Source of the DNA: Marinobacter sp. F4216
GTDB lineage: Bacteria; Pseudomonadota; Gammaproteobacteria; Pseudomonadales; Oleiphilaceae
Direction: 5' to 3'
Length of the DNA: 64,000 bases
Assembly (NCBI RefSeq): GCF_019931195.1
Contig: NZ_JAIOUO010000002.1
Location: 186,001-250,000 of the forward strand
A program made the translations under genes and the position numbers. Below the pieces are notes generated by a model, which saw only the letters and a list, made by a program, of their open reading frames with translations, made no database searches and was not told the origin of the DNA. Shown here one piece after another: positions 43,767 to 55,788 of the stretch (its first letter is position 1; each line of letters starts with the position of its first letter).

Positions 43767-43800
43767 GAAAAACCCCGACAACGAGCCGGGGTTTGTTGGT
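43767..43800. terminator. Intrinsic terminator
   Basis: AAAAACCCCG-ACAACGAG-CGGGGTTTG followed by TTGGTTTT. It would end the 664-residue protein's transcript from the left side or the DUF3604 promoter side. Confidence 0.7.
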
Positions 43801-43848
43801 TTTCCCGGTGACGGTCATCGGGAATTGACGCCGGGAAAGTGGCCTCGG

Positions 43849-45843
43849 TTAATTTCCGGAGTGGGTTGACGTGTCAGGGGGTGCCGCCCAGCTAGTGTGG
43901 CCGAGTTCCATGACTCGGGCGACTTCCTCATCCGGTACTTCATTCACGTCACCGAGTTCCAGCGTGTCGTAATGGAAGGCGTATAGCCGCGAGGCAAACT
44001 CGGCAATGGGCAAGGAGGCCTCCCCCCGGAATTCGCCGTGGTCGCGGGTGGAACAGGTAATGCCCTGACCCCAGTCCTGGCCACTGTCATTGTTGGGATT
44101 GAAAAAGTAGACCCGCATCTCGTTCGAGGGGCTGAGCCCGACCCTGAGGATGGTGATGGCATGGCGGCCGACGAAACGGGCCGCGCTGTCGGTCACGGCA
44201 ATACCCGCCGGTTGGGCGTGAATGACTGGCATCTGGCCATTGTAGAACGGGTGGTAGCTGGCATAGAAATGCCGAACAAAGCCTTCGTAGTCCTCCACCT
44301 CTCCCGAGTGAATGTTGGTTACCACCCGAAAGCCGTGGCTGACCCACCACCCGTAAAATTCTGGATTGATCCAGCGGTGGGCATCGTCCTCCCGGCCCTG
44401 GCAGCGGCGCCACATCTCACCGTAGAGTCGATCCAGGTGGGGAATAAGGATCAGTGATACCGGGTCCACATCCACCGGCGCTTCTTTGACCAGTCCCGCC
44501 TCAAGATTCCTGGAGGAGACCTCCCATCCTTCGAAGCGGCCGAGAACTTCGTTGTCCCGGGCCGCCCAGGCCAGAACCTGAAGCAGGTAGTCGGCCTCGT
44601 TGGAAGCCCACATCGACAGCCCAATGGCAGACTGGCAGGTGGGGTTATTGCCCTGGCCAACACCCAGCGGCTGTCCCAGGAGATTGAGTACGCCAGCCAG
44701 CAGGAACACCCGCGGTGGTCGGGCACCTCCAAAAGCCCTTTCGAGCGTCATTTTCGTTTCTGGGGAGAGCTTCAGTTTGATATGTCGCCACAGGGCTTGG
44801 GCCACCGACGGCGTAAATAACGAGCCCCGCTCCAGCATCATGGTGAGGCCATAAACGGCCTGGCAGGTTTCCGGGTAAATGGTCTCGTCGATAAGCGCAT
44901 GGACCAGTTCTGTATAGCAGTAAAGGTCGTCCAGCCCGGTCATGGTCAGCCCGAGCGTGGTGGGTATCAGGTCGTCCTTGCCAGTGGTGCGCAGAAACCG
45001 GAGCATAACCGCGTGGTAGGGTGAGGCGAGGCCGGTATCATGCATGCTGCGGGCGAAGTGGGTAGCCTCGGAGGCGAGGGAGGTATTATCCATCTGAACC
45101 AGCCGCTGCTCATAGACCTCCAGGCCCGGGTCCTCAATGCTGCCCGGGGTGGGGGCGAATAGGGACTGGACAAGTCGGGTTGCGTCGGCGGTACCCGTGG
45201 TTTTAGGTTCCGGGTCATAGAGACACTTGGCAATCTGGCCAATCATCTCGCAGATGCTGTCGACCTGGACAGGGCCCTGATCCAGTAACCGCCAGACTTC
45301 AGCAACCAGACTGTCCAGCAGGCTCTCGTACCCGAGGTGAGAAATCAGGTACTGATAGAGCTGAAGCACGATGACCCCGAGTTGCTGGGGGCGTTCCCGG
45401 TCTGCCTCCGTCAATTGACCGGATAGCAGGTCCAGGTTCAGCGCCATTACCTGGGTCAGGAAGTGTCTGGCCTGCTCCGCCGAGATGCCGGGGTGGAAGT
45501 AATCTCCCCGCGCCACCGCGAGCATCCTCAACTCGCTGATGGCCTCGACGACCGCGGTAACAGCACCAGCTTCGCGCAGCGAGCGCTTGGCCAGACCCGG
45601 TTGCAGGATCGCCGGCTTCGCCCAGTCACTGGTGCCGAAGATACCGGCGGATTCCAGCCCGCGAACTCGTCGGTACAAGGCGTCAAATCCCTCCGGCAGT
45701 GTCATCAGCACACGGGCGCGCTCAAGCACTCCAAGGCTTGATGACTGGGGGTCTGAGTGGCGGGCGCGGGCGAAATCCGCCAGCGCCCTGTCGAACTGCA
45801 TCAAGGCCTTCTCGAACGCAGGATCAGTGCTTTGCCGCCTCAT
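43849..45843 (-). CDS. Large unknown protein with papain-like catalytic pattern
   Basis: A 664-residue protein that I cannot assign to a family. The first 380 residues are helical and soluble. Then comes GVGQGNNPTCQSAIGLSMW with Cys403 at the N-terminus of a hydrophobic helix and Gln397 exactly six residues before it, the spacing of the oxyanion glutamine in papain-like enzymes. Later RFVGRHAITILRVG supplies His561 at the start of a strand and RVYFFNPNNDSGQDWG supplies Asn582-585 after the next strand. This order (Gln, Cys, His, Asn) and secondary structure suggest a papain-like cysteine peptidase or transglutaminase. No signal peptide or membrane segment. It is immediately upstream of, and away from, the acyl-CoA synthetase. 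Confidence 0.75.
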   Translation of the reverse strand: MRRQSTDPAFEKALMQFDRALADFARARHSDPQSSSLGVLERARVLMTLPEGFDALYRRVRGLESAGIFGTSDWAKPAILQPGLAKRSLREAGAVTAVVEAISELRMLAVARGDYFHPGISAEQARHFLTQVMALNLDLLSGQLTEADRERPQQLGVIVLQLYQYLISHLGYESLLDSLVAEVWRLLDQGPVQVDSICEMIGQIAKCLYDPEPKTTGTADATRLVQSLFAPTPGSIEDPGLEVYEQRLVQMDNTSLASEATHFARSMHDTGLASPYHAVMLRFLRTTGKDDLIPTTLGLTMTGLDDLYCYTELVHALIDETIYPETCQAVYGLTMMLERGSLFTPSVAQALWRHIKLKLSPETKMTLERAFGGARPPRVFLLAGVLNLLGQPLGVGQGNNPTCQSAIGLSMWASNEADYLLQVLAWAARDNEVLGRFEGWEVSSRNLEAGLVKEAPVDVDPVSLILIPHLDRLYGEMWRRCQGREDDAHRWINPEFYGWWVSHGFRVVTNIHSGEVEDYEGFVRHFYASYHPFYNGQMPVIHAQPAGIAVTDSAARFVGRHAITILRVGLSPSNEMRVYFFNPNNDSGQDWGQGITCSTRDHGEFRGEASLPIAEFASRLYAFHYDTLELGDVNEVPDEEVARVMELGHTSWAAPPDTSTHSGN

Positions 45844-45882
45844 GGCTTCGGCTCCCCGTTTGCGAGGGGGCCGGAGTATCCG

Positions 45883-47574
45883 CTACTGCTTATCCAGCCC
45901 CATCTCTTGGATGGATATCTCCCGCATTTTGAACTTCTGGATCTTCCCCGTCACCGTCATCGGGTATTCCTCGACGAACTTGTAGTACCTCGGGATCTTG
46001 AAGTGGGCGATCTGGCCCTTGCAGAAGGCAATCAGGGCATCGCCCGAGATCTGCTCAGCGTCCGGCCGCAGCTTGACCCATGCAATCAGCTCCTCGCCGT
46101 ACTTCTCATCGGGAATGCCGGTAACCTGCACGTCCTCGATGGCGGGATGTGTGTAGAGGAATTCTTCGATTTCCCGTGGGTAAATGTTCTCACCACCCCG
46201 TATCACCATATCCTTGATGCGACCGACGATCTGGATGTAGCCGTCCTCATCCATGATGGCCAGGTCGCCGGTGTGCATCCAGCCAGCATCGTCGATGGCT
46301 TCCCGGGTTTTTTCCTCGTTGTTCCAGTAGCAGAGCATCACGCTGTAGCCGCGGGTGCACAGTTCGCCGGTTTCACCTCGGGGCACTACGTTGCCCGTGG
46401 CCGGGTCGATGATTTTGGTTTCCTGATGGGGCTGAGTGCGGCCTACCGTTGTCACTTGCTTCTCGAACGGATCCGTGGCGCTGGTCTGGGCCGATACCGG
46501 GCTGGTTTCAGTCATGCCGTAGGCAATCTGAACCTCTTTCATGTGCATCTGCTGGTTGACCTTTTTCATGATCTCCGCCGGGCAGATGGAGCCGGCCATG
46601 ATGCCGGTGCGCAGGGTTGAAAGGTCATAACTTTCAAATCCGGGCTCCCCCAGTTCGGCGATAAACATGGTGGGGACTCCGTAGAGCGCGGTGGCCTTTT
46701 CCTGATGCACAGCTTCAAGAACCCGTTTCGGCTCGAAGCCTTCGCTCGGGTAGATCATGGTGGCACCGTGGGTGATGCAACCGAGGTTGCCCATGACCAT
46801 GCCAAAGCAGTGATACAGGGGCACGGGGATGACCAGCCGGTCCTGATCGGTAAAGCGCTGGCTCTCGGCAACGAAGTAACCGTTATTCAGGATATTGTGA
46901 TGGGTGAGGGTGGCGCCCTTGGGGTTGCCGGTGGTGCCCGAGGTGAACTGGATGTTTATAGGGTCGTCAAACTGAAGCCCGCCCTGGCGCTCGGCCAGCT
47001 CTTCGTCAGAAACGCTTTCGCTGTAGCGGAGGAAGCCCTGCCAGCTCCACATGCCGGCGTGAGTGTCTTCATGAACGTTGATCACCGAACGCAGTTCCGG
47101 AACCCGGTGGGCCCTTAATTCGCCGGGTTTGCAGTGGTTCAGCTCCGGTGCCAGTTCGTACAGCATGGCCCGGTAATTGGATGCCTTGAAGCTGTCTGCC
47201 GTGACCAGCACGCTGATACCGGCCAGATTCAGGGCGTATTCCAGTTCGTGCACGCCGTAGGCCGGATTGATGTTCACCAGAATCGCGCCGACCTTGGCGG
47301 TAGCAAACTGGGTAATGGTCCACTCATAACGGTTGGGTGACCAGATGCCGACGCGTTCACCCCTTCTGACACCCATGGCCATAAAGGCTCTGGCCGCTTC
47401 GTTGACCTTTTCAACAAATTCCCGATAGGTCCAGCGAATGTCCTGATGCAGGCAAACGAGGGCTTCGTTGTCGGGAAACTGTTCGGCGGTTCGGTCCAGC
47501 ATGTCACCGATGGTCATGCCCAGCAGGGGAACTTCGGCTGTGCCGCTGGTGTAACTCGGTTGGCTCTTGCTCAT
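45883..47574 (-). CDS. Acyl-CoA synthetase, AMP-binding (ACSF2-like)
   Basis: A 563-residue AMP-forming acyl-CoA ligase. The ATP/AMP motifs are present: [15 protein letters not shown] near residue 200, YGMTETSP near 330, [21 protein letters not shown] near 430 and the C-terminal [12 protein letters not shown] lysine. It resembles medium-chain/ACSF2-type ligases. Lying at the end of the liu genes it probably activates branched-chain or short acids such as isovalerate or methylcrotonate feeding that pathway. AGGAGG precedes the ATG at 47574, three bases inside a possible GTG start. It is 131 bases after the liuE stop. Confidence 0.93.
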   Translation of the reverse strand: MSKSQPSYTSGTAEVPLLGMTIGDMLDRTAEQFPDNEALVCLHQDIRWTYREFVEKVNEAARAFMAMGVRRGERVGIWSPNRYEWTITQFATAKVGAILVNINPAYGVHELEYALNLAGISVLVTADSFKASNYRAMLYELAPELNHCKPGELRAHRVPELRSVINVHEDTHAGMWSWQGFLRYSESVSDEELAERQGGLQFDDPINIQFTSGTTGNPKGATLTHHNILNNGYFVAESQRFTDQDRLVIPVPLYHCFGMVMGNLGCITHGATMIYPSEGFEPKRVLEAVHQEKATALYGVPTMFIAELGEPGFESYDLSTLRTGIMAGSICPAEIMKKVNQQMHMKEVQIAYGMTETSPVSAQTSATDPFEKQVTTVGRTQPHQETKIIDPATGNVVPRGETGELCTRGYSVMLCYWNNEEKTREAIDDAGWMHTGDLAIMDEDGYIQIVGRIKDMVIRGGENIYPREIEEFLYTHPAIEDVQVTGIPDEKYGEELIAWVKLRPDAEQISGDALIAFCKGQIAHFKIPRYYKFVEEYPMTVTGKIQKFKMREISIQEMGLDKQ

Positions 47575-47705
47575 CACGTGCCTCCTGTTGTTCTTGTCAT
47601 CGAGGGCTAACGTCTGTCTTGCAAGCGTCGTCTGTCAGGCGCCCAGCTCTTTGCTCGGCTTACGGGCGGGCGTCCACATAGTTATTAACGCTCCTGTTGT
47701 AGATA

Positions 47706-48614
47706 CTAGGCGCAGTGGCCCGCTCGCGCCTGGCCCACTTTGGATCCGTTGTGGCGGTCGAGTTGGCCGCAGATCCAGTTGCCGGTGGCCACAAGTTGGT
47801 CCAGGTCTACGCCGGTTTCGATGCCCATGCCCTGCAACATGTAGAGCACATCCTCGGTGGCGACATTGCCGGATGCGCCCTTGGCATAAGGGCAGCCGCC
47901 CAAGCCGGCGACGGACGCATCTATCACTGCCACACCTTGTTCCAGAACCGCATACAGGTTGGCCAGTGCCTGGCCGTAGGTGTCGTGGAAATGGGCGGCC
48001 AGGCGTTCGATGGGAACGTGCCCCGCGACCGCATCGATCATGCGCTTGGCACTCAGCGGTGTACCGACACCGATGGTGTCGCCGAGTGAAATCTCATGGC
48101 AACCCATCTGGTAGAGGTCCCGGGTGACCTCCGCGACTTTCTCTGGAGCAATGTCGCCCTCGTAGGGGCAGCCCAGCACGGTGGATACATAACCTCGCAC
48201 AGGAATGCCGTGGGCGCGGGCTTGTTCAATCACCGGTACAAACCGCTCCAGGCTGTCGGCGATGGAGCAGTTGATGTTCTTCTGGCTGAAGGATTCGGAT
48301 GCGGCGGCGAACACCGCTACCTCATTCACTTCGGCCGCCAGGGCGTTCTCAAAGCCCTTCAGGTTTGGCGTCAGTGCGGAATAGCACACACCGGGCTTGC
48401 GCTGGATGCCGGCCATTACCTCGGCGGCATCGCCCATCTGTGGTACCCATCTCGGGGAGACAAAACTGGCGGACTCGATGTGGGTCAACCCGCAGTCGGC
48501 CAGTCGATCAATGAGGCCGGTTTTGATCGTGGTGGCGATCACCGGGCCGGGCTCGTTCTGCAGCCCGTCCCGCGGGCTCATTTCCACCAGTCTCACTTTC
48601 GTGGGTAGGGCCAT
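47706..48614 (-). CDS. liuE: Hydroxymethylglutaryl-CoA lyase
   Basis: A 302-residue TIM-barrel lyase splitting HMG-CoA to acetoacetate and acetyl-CoA, the last step of leucine breakdown. Landmarks: [13 protein letters not shown] (metal aspartate and catalytic arginine), [16 protein letters not shown], the metal [12 protein letters not shown] histidines near 234, and [20 protein letters not shown] with the catalytic cysteine. Its start overlaps the liuD stop (TAATG), so it is translated with the MCC alpha subunit. Confidence 0.97.
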   Translation of the reverse strand: MALPTKVRLVEMSPRDGLQNEPGPVIATTIKTGLIDRLADCGLTHIESASFVSPRWVPQMGDAAEVMAGIQRKPGVCYSALTPNLKGFENALAAEVNEVAVFAAASESFSQKNINCSIADSLERFVPVIEQARAHGIPVRGYVSTVLGCPYEGDIAPEKVAEVTRDLYQMGCHEISLGDTIGVGTPLSAKRMIDAVAGHVPIERLAAHFHDTYGQALANLYAVLEQGVAVIDASVAGLGGCPYAKGASGNVATEDVLYMLQGMGIETGVDLDQLVATGNWICGQLDRHNGSKVGQARAGHCA

Positions 48615-50608
48615 TACTCTGCGTCCTCTTCCTGAATATCGATGGCGATGAGTTCGGCGCCTTCGGACACCTGATCGCCTTCGGCGAAGAAAATCTCGCT
48701 CACCACGCCGTCTGCCGGTGCCTTGATGGCGTGCTCCATTTTCATGGCTTCCATGATGACCAATGTCTGGCCCGCAGTCACGGCATCGCCGGCTTCAACC
48801 TGCACCGCAACAATCGCTCCGTTCATCGGCGCAGCCAGGCTGCCTTCTCCAATGGCATCTTCGAGCTGATAGGTTTCCCGGTAGAGATGGCACTGGAAGG
48901 TTTCACCTTCGCAGAACAAGACCAGTTGGCCGTCGTGAAGGTTGCCGTGAACGCTGATGCGATGGCCGTTGATCACCGCTTGAAGGTAATCGTCCTCAAG
49001 GCGGGCAGTCAGGTTGTAGACGCTGTCACCCACAAACACCTGATAGCCATCGTTCCGTTCGAGAACCTTGAGGTCGTGGATCTCATCGCCAACCTGCAAC
49101 TGCATAGGATGGGCGTATTCGGAGTTCATACGCCAGCTGTTGCGTCGGCTGAACGGTGAGAAGGGATCGGTGGATCCGGATTCCGCAGGCTTACGCTGCT
49201 CCTGAATGAAACCGGAGGCCAGAACCAGTGCCTTATGGGCATCGAGCTTGGGTGCCGGGAACAGCAGTTTCCGGTGGTCTTCGATAAACCCGGTGGTCAG
49301 GTTCGCTTCCCGGAACGGCTGGGCATCGGCCAGTGCGTGCAGGAAGCGCACGTTGGTCTTGACGCCGGCAATCCGGTAGTTCTCCAGGGCCTGCACCATG
49401 CGGTTGATGGCCTGGTCCCGATTTTCGTCCCAAACGATCAGCTTGGCGATCATGGGGTCGTAATGGATGCTGATGTCGTCGCCTTCGGTCACGCCGGTGT
49501 CTACCCGCACATGGGTGTTTTCATCCGGAGTGCGCAGGTAACGCAGGTGGCCGGTGGCGGGCAGGAAATCGTGGTCCGGGTCTTCCGCGTAGATGCGCGC
49601 TTCCAGGGCATGGCCACGGGTTTTCACGTCAGACTGCTGCAGCGGCAGAGGCTCGCCCCAGGCTACTTTCAGCTGCCATTCCACCAGATCCAGGCCGGTG
49701 ACCATTTCGGTGACGGGATGCTCTACCTGCAGGCGGGTATTCATCTCCATGAAGAAGAAGGAGCCGTCCACATCGTAGAGAAACTCGACGGTGCCCGCCC
49801 CCACATAGTCAATGGCTTGCGCGGCACGAACCGCGGCTTCACCCATGGCTTTGCGGGTTTCTTCGGTCAGCCCGGGGGCTGGCGCTTCTTCCAGAACCTT
49901 CTGGTGGCGGCGCTGAACGGAACAGTCCCGCTCGGCCAGGTAAACGCCATTTCCGTGTTGATCGCAGAAAACCTGAATCTCCACGTGCCGTGGCTGAGTC
50001 AGGTAGCGCTCGATCAGCATGTCCGGGTTGCCAAAGGCGTTGCGGGCTTCCCGCTGGGCGGCGGCCAGGGCATCGTCAAATTCAGACAGGCTCTCGACCA
50101 CCCGCATGCCTTTCCCGCCGCCACCGGCAACGGCTTTGAGTAACAGCGGGAAGCCGCATTTCTCGGCTTCGGTGCGCAGGGTATCGGGTGACTGGTCGTC
50201 ACCGTGGTAACCGGGCACCAGCGGAACGCCGGCCTTCTCCATGATCGCTTTGGCGGCGGACTTGGAGCCCATGGCCGCGATGGCCGAGGAGGTCGGGCCG
50301 ATAAAGACCAGATCGTTGGCCTCGCAGGCTTCGGCGAATTCGGTGTTTTCCGACAGGAAGCCGTAACCCGGGTGGATAGCCTGGGCACCACTCTGCCTGG
50401 CAACGTCGATGATTTTCTCGCCCCGCAGGTAGCTGTCAGAACTCGGTGCCGGTCCAATGTGGAAAGCTTCGTCGGCCATGGCCACGTGCCGGGCGTTGGC
50501 GTCGGCGTCGGAATAGACGGCGACGCAGCGGAGACCCATGCGGTGGGCGGTCTGGATGATCCGGCAGGCGATTTCGCCGCGGTTGGCGATAAGAATCTTG
50601 CTGAACAT
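48614..50608 (-). CDS. liuD: Methylcrotonyl-CoA carboxylase, biotin-containing alpha subunit
   Basis: A 664-residue biotin-dependent carboxylase. Biotin carboxylase domain 1-450 ([10 protein letters not shown] start, [13 protein letters not shown] loop near 163, [14 protein letters not shown] near 290), a linker domain, and a C-terminal biotinyl domain with the EAMKMEH biotin lysine near 630. It carboxylates biotin and, with the LiuB subunit, converts 3-methylcrotonyl-CoA to 3-methylglutaconyl-CoA. Five bases separate it from liuC. Confidence 0.96.
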   Translation of the reverse strand: MFSKILIANRGEIACRIIQTAHRMGLRCVAVYSDADANARHVAMADEAFHIGPAPSSDSYLRGEKIIDVARQSGAQAIHPGYGFLSENTEFAEACEANDLVFIGPTSSAIAAMGSKSAAKAIMEKAGVPLVPGYHGDDQSPDTLRTEAEKCGFPLLLKAVAGGGGKGMRVVESLSEFDDALAAAQREARNAFGNPDMLIERYLTQPRHVEIQVFCDQHGNGVYLAERDCSVQRRHQKVLEEAPAPGLTEETRKAMGEAAVRAAQAIDYVGAGTVEFLYDVDGSFFFMEMNTRLQVEHPVTEMVTGLDLVEWQLKVAWGEPLPLQQSDVKTRGHALEARIYAEDPDHDFLPATGHLRYLRTPDENTHVRVDTGVTEGDDISIHYDPMIAKLIVWDENRDQAINRMVQALENYRIAGVKTNVRFLHALADAQPFREANLTTGFIEDHRKLLFPAPKLDAHKALVLASGFIQEQRKPAESGSTDPFSPFSRRNSWRMNSEYAHPMQLQVGDEIHDLKVLERNDGYQVFVGDSVYNLTARLEDDYLQAVINGHRISVHGNLHDGQLVLFCEGETFQCHLYRETYQLEDAIGEGSLAAPMNGAIVAVQVEAGDAVTAGQTLVIMEAMKMEHAIKAPADGVVSEIFFAEGDQVSEGAELIAIDIQEEDAE

Positions 50609-50613
50609 GGTTG

Positions 50614-51417
50614 TTATACCTCCGGAACCCAGCTGGCCTTGCGTTTGTTGAGGAAGGCGCCGAGTCCTTCCTGGCCTTCGTCGCTCACGCGGATGTTGGC
50701 AATACGCTGCGCGGTGTCGTCAATCACTTCGGCATCAATCGGTTTCTGGCTGACAGCGAAGATCAGGTCCTTGGCCGCGGTCATGGCTTTCGGGCCGTTT
50801 TGAGCGAGTTGCTGAATCAGTTCATCGCAGTGTTGATCCATGGCGTCCAAGTCGTCACAGACGATATGAACCAGGCCGAAATCCTGTGCCTGTCGGGCGG
50901 AGAACACTTCGGCGGACAGGAAGTACCGGCGGGCCTGTCGCTCGCCAATCGCTCTGACCACATAGGGGCTGATGACGGCGGGAATCAGGCCGAGCTTCAC
51001 TTCGCTCAGGCAGAAACTGGATGTCTCGGTGGCGATGACAATGTCACAGCAGGCCGCCAGTCCAACTGCACCGCCGAAAGCTGCGCCCTGAACCAGGCCG
51101 ATGACCGGTTTGGACAGGTGGTTCAGTACGTTCATCAGGCGGGCCAGTTCCCGGGAATCGTCCAGGTTTTCCTGATGGCTGTTGTCCGCCATGCGGCGCA
51201 TCCAACCCAGGTCGGCGCCGGCGGAGAAATGCTTGCCTTCGGAGCGAAGGACAACCACCCGCGTGGCGGCATCGGTATTCGCTTCTTCCAGTGCGCCGAT
51301 AAGCTGCTGGATGATCACATCGTCAAAGGCATTGCGCTTGTCTGGACGGTTCAGCACGATTTCGGTGACACCGGCATCGCGGCGTCTGAGCAGAACCGCT
51401 GTTTCTTGTTCTGACAT
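50614..51417 (-). CDS. liuC: Methylglutaconyl-CoA hydratase
   Basis: A 267-residue crotonase-fold enzyme. The oxyanion-hole segments are SEGKHFSAGADLGWMRRM near residue 60 and VQGAAFGGAVGLAACCDIVIA near 105; the catalytic glutamate lies in EVKLGLIPAVISPYV near 130. It hydrates 3-methylglutaconyl-CoA to HMG-CoA. It lies between the two carboxylase subunits, as in other liu clusters. Confidence 0.94.
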   Translation of the reverse strand: MSEQETAVLLRRRDAGVTEIVLNRPDKRNAFDDVIIQQLIGALEEANTDAATRVVVLRSEGKHFSAGADLGWMRRMADNSHQENLDDSRELARLMNVLNHLSKPVIGLVQGAAFGGAVGLAACCDIVIATETSSFCLSEVKLGLIPAVISPYVVRAIGERQARRYFLSAEVFSARQAQDFGLVHIVCDDLDAMDQHCDELIQQLAQNGPKAMTAAKDLIFAVSQKPIDAEVIDDTAQRIANIRVSDEGQEGLGAFLNKRKASWVPEV

Positions 51418-51432
51418 TCGATGTCTCCTCGA

Positions 51433-53040
<1,608 letters not shown>

Positions 53041-53080
53041 TTTCCCAGCCTTCTTTGATTCGGGCATCCGGGGCTGGCGG

Positions 53081-53167
53081 TTCGGCCTTCCGGGAGGCGC
53101 CAAAGGCCACATCCCTGTGTGCTTGGCTGTGGCCATCCTTGGCCACAGACACTCCCGGAAGGGCGAA
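53081..53167. repeat. Large stem-loop between liuA and liuB
   Basis: Outer stem TTCGGCCTTCCGGGAG with CTCCCGGAAGGGCGAA, enclosing a perfect inner hairpin TGTGGCCA-TCCT-TGGCCACA. It lies within the liu transcript, so it may protect one side of the mRNA or reduce read-through into liuB. There is no T-run on the minus strand directly after it. Confidence 0.75.
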
Positions 53168-53210
53168 CCCCCACCCCCTCGACGTACTTGGGAGTTGGAG
53201 TCCTGAAACC

Positions 53211-54377
53211 TTATTTATTCAGGAACAACTCGCGACCAATCAGCATGCGGCGAATCTCGGAAGTGCCCGCGCCGATTTCGTACAGTTTCGCGTCCCGCAG
53301 CAGGCGGCCTGTTGGGTACTCGTTGATGTAGCCGTTGCCGCCCAGCAGCTGGATGGCGTCCAGTGCCAGTTTGGTGGCCATTTCGGCGGAGTAGAGGATG
53401 GCGCCGGCAGCATCTTTGCGGGTGGTTTCGCCACGATCGGCAGACTGGGCGACCATGTAGACGTAGGACTTGGCGGTGTTCATGAAGGTGTACATGTCCG
53501 CCACCTTGCCCTGTACCAGTTCGAACTCGCCGATGGCCTGGCCAAACTGTTTGCGTTCACGAATGTAAGGAACCACGACATCCATCGCCGCCTGCATCAG
53601 GCCCAACGGGCCGCCGGACAACACCAGTCGCTCGTAGTCGAGGCCGCTCATCAGGACTTTGGCACCGTTGCCGACACCGCCCAGCACGTTTTCCTTGGGG
53701 ACCTTGCAGTCCTGGAATACCAGTTCACAGGTGTTGGAGCCGCGCATGCCCAGCTTGTCCAGCTTCTGGTGGCGGCTGAAGCCCGGGTAGTCACGTTCAA
53801 CGATGAAGGCAGTCACACCTTTGGAACCGCCCTTCGGGTCGGTCTTGGCGTAGATGACGTAGGTGTGTGCATCCGGGCCGTTAGTGATCCACATTTTGTT
53901 GCCGTTCAGCACGTAGTGGTCGCCTTCTTCCCGGGCGTGCAATTTCATGGAGATCACGTCGGAACCGGCATTGGGTTCGGACATGGCCAGGGCGCCGACG
54001 TGCTCACCGCTCACCAGCTTGGGCAGGTATTTCTGCTTCTGCTCTTCGGTGCCGTTGCGGTGGATCTGGTTCACGCACAGGTTGGAATGGGCGCCGTAGG
54101 ACAGGCCGACGGAGGCAGACGCCCGGCTGATTTCTTCCATGGCGATCACGTGGGCCAGGTAGCCCATGTCGGAACCACCGTATTCTTCTTTGACGGTAAT
54201 GCCCAGCAGGCCCATGTCACCGAACTTGCGCCACAGGTCCATGGGGAACTCGTTGGTGCGGTCAATTTCTTCGGCGCGGGGGGCGATTTCGGCGGCGGCA
54301 AAGCTGTTGACCTGCTCGCGGAGCATGTCGAGGGTTTCGCCAAGGCCAAAGTTGAGCTCTGAGTACTGTGATTTCAT
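53211..54377 (-). CDS. liuA: Isovaleryl-CoA dehydrogenase
   Basis: A 388-residue acyl-CoA dehydrogenase. Landmarks: [37 protein letters not shown] and the C-terminal [17 protein letters not shown]. The catalytic glutamate is in the position typical of isovaleryl-CoA dehydrogenases ([15 protein letters not shown]), while the MCAD-type position holds glycine. It oxidises isovaleryl-CoA to 3-methylcrotonyl-CoA with electron transfer flavoprotein as acceptor. First enzyme gene after liuR. Confidence 0.96.
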   Translation of the reverse strand: MKSQYSELNFGLGETLDMLREQVNSFAAAEIAPRAEEIDRTNEFPMDLWRKFGDMGLLGITVKEEYGGSDMGYLAHVIAMEEISRASASVGLSYGAHSNLCVNQIHRNGTEEQKQKYLPKLVSGEHVGALAMSEPNAGSDVISMKLHAREEGDHYVLNGNKMWITNGPDAHTYVIYAKTDPKGGSKGVTAFIVERDYPGFSRHQKLDKLGMRGSNTCELVFQDCKVPKENVLGGVGNGAKVLMSGLDYERLVLSGGPLGLMQAAMDVVVPYIRERKQFGQAIGEFELVQGKVADMYTFMNTAKSYVYMVAQSADRGETTRKDAAGAILYSAEMATKLALDAIQLLGGNGYINEYPTGRLLRDAKLYEIGAGTSEIRRMLIGRELFLNK

Positions 54378-54452
54378 TGGGCCTACCTTCTTGTTCTATA
54401 TGTTCAGTAATCGTGTATTGATCTGGGCGGGGTGCGGCACTTGGAGTGCGGC

Positions 54453-54896
54453 TTACCCGGCCTCTGTTGCTTTTGATTCCTTGGACGAGCTTGCTTTTCG
54501 ACCGGCTTTCTTCTGAAGTTCGGCCAGCGCATCACGGCACCGCGCTTCGGCGGAGTCCATTTCCTGCTCCATCATTTCGATGTCTTTCTTCTGCTGCTCT
54601 ATCTGTTCACGCTTGCGTGCCAGAGTTTCCAGCATGAGCAAAAGCTGTTTCTCGCTGCCTTTAAGGCTGTTGTCGTACAGGTCGAACAGTTCTCTTGTTT
54701 CTGCCAGGGAGAACCCCATGCGCTTACCCCGCAGGATCAACTTCAGCCGAACCCGGTCACCTTTACTGAAGATGCGGGTCTGACCCCGGCGGGCGGGCTT
54801 GAGCAGATCTTCCGCCTCGTAAAAGCGGATTGTTCTGGTCGTAACGTCAAACTCTTTGGCGAGGTCGCTGATGGTGTAAGTGTCTTTGGTGGTCAT
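54453..54896 (-). CDS. liuR: MerR-family regulator of the liu cluster
   Basis: A 147-residue regulator. The MerR helix-turn-helix covers YTISDLAKEFDVTTRTIRFYE and the second helix MGFSLAETRELFDLY; a long coiled coil follows (about 85-125) and the tail is lysine/serine-rich. No metal cysteines, as in the amino-acid/acyl-CoA-responsive LiuR group. LiuR represses branched-chain amino acid degradation genes in many proteobacteria. It heads the minus-strand operon; a perfect palindrome between it and the divergent SDR gene (54931-54946) is the likely operator. Confidence 0.92.
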   Translation of the reverse strand: MTTKDTYTISDLAKEFDVTTRTIRFYEAEDLLKPARRGQTRIFSKGDRVRLKLILRGKRMGFSLAETRELFDLYDNSLKGSEKQLLLMLETLARKREQIEQQKKDIEMMEQEMDSAEARCRDALAELQKKAGRKASSSKESKATEAG

Positions 54897-54930
54897 GTTG
54901 AGTTCCTTTTTTTGTCTAGGTTAGATAAAG

Positions 54931-54946
54931 TTTACGTAAACGTAAA
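54931..54946. promoter_or_regulatory. Probable LiuR operator
   Basis: TTTACG-TAAA-CGTAAA, a perfect 16-base inverted repeat midway between liuR and the SDR gene. It fits the type of palindrome described for LiuR-like MerR regulators and would let one site control both directions. Confidence 0.75.
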
Positions 54947-55001
54947 GGTGTTTTCTGATCATATTGAGCACAAAAACAAATTCCGAAAACAGGAGAAGAT
55001 G

Positions 55002-55763
55002 ATGGAATTCAAAAACGTACCCGCCATTGTGACCGGTGGTGCTTCCGGCCTGGGTGAGGGCGCGGCGCGAACGCTGGCTGCCGCAGGCTGTAAAGTTGCG
55101 ATTTTCGACATGAATGCCGAGCGGGGCGAGCAGGTTGCTGCCGAAATCGGTGGGGTGTTTGCCCAGTGTGATGTCGCCTCCACCAGCAGTGCAGAAGCCG
55201 CTTTCGCGGCAGCCCGTGAAGCCCACGGTCCCTGTGGCATTCTGGTGAACTGCGCCGGTATTGCCCCGGCCGCCAAGATCCTTGGCCGTGAGGGTGTGAT
55301 GCCGCTGGAGAACTTCAGCAAGGTGATTGAGGTCAACCTGATTGGCACCTTCAACATGCTGCGATTGGCTGCAGCTGAGATGGCTCAGCGTGAGCCCAAT
55401 GCCGATGGCGAGCGGGGCGTGGTCATCAACACCGCTTCAGTGGCCGCCTACGAGGGCCAGATCGGCCAGGCTGCCTACAGTGCGTCAAAGGGTGGTGTGG
55501 TGTCGCTGACCTTGCAGGCGGCTCGCGAGCTGGCCCGTGAAGGTATTCGCGTCAACACCATTGCCCCGGGCTTGTTCATGACTCCGATGATGGCGGGCAT
55601 GCCTGAGGAAGTTCAGCAGAGCCTGGCCAACACGCTGCCATTCCCGAAGCGCCTGGGTAACCCGGAAGAATTCGGCATGATGGTGGATCAGATGGTGCGC
55701 AACCCGATCCTGAACGGTGAGGTGATTCGCCTTGACTGCGCCCTGCGCATGGCCCCGAAGTAA
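55002..55763 (+). CDS. SDR-family 3-hydroxyacyl-CoA dehydrogenase (type II)
   Basis: A 253-residue short-chain dehydrogenase. NAD motif TGGASGLGEGAARTLAAAG at the N-terminus, the NCAGI strand near 84 and the catalytic YSASK near 160. It resembles HSD17B10-like 3-hydroxyacyl-CoA dehydrogenases, which act in isoleucine and short-chain fatty acid oxidation. I prefer the second of two adjacent ATG codons (55002), six bases after AGGAG. It is the first gene of a divergent operon with an acyl-CoA dehydrogenase and a thiolase. Confidence 0.9.
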   Translation: MEFKNVPAIVTGGASGLGEGAARTLAAAGCKVAIFDMNAERGEQVAAEIGGVFAQCDVASTSSAEAAFAAAREAHGPCGILVNCAGIAPAAKILGREGVMPLENFSKVIEVNLIGTFNMLRLAAAEMAQREPNADGERGVVINTASVAAYEGQIGQAAYSASKGGVVSLTLQAARELAREGIRVNTIAPGLFMTPMMAGMPEEVQQSLANTLPFPKRLGNPEEFGMMVDQMVRNPILNGEVIRLDCALRMAPK

Positions 55764-55788
55764 CAGCAGTACCCTGCGGGAGAGAACA

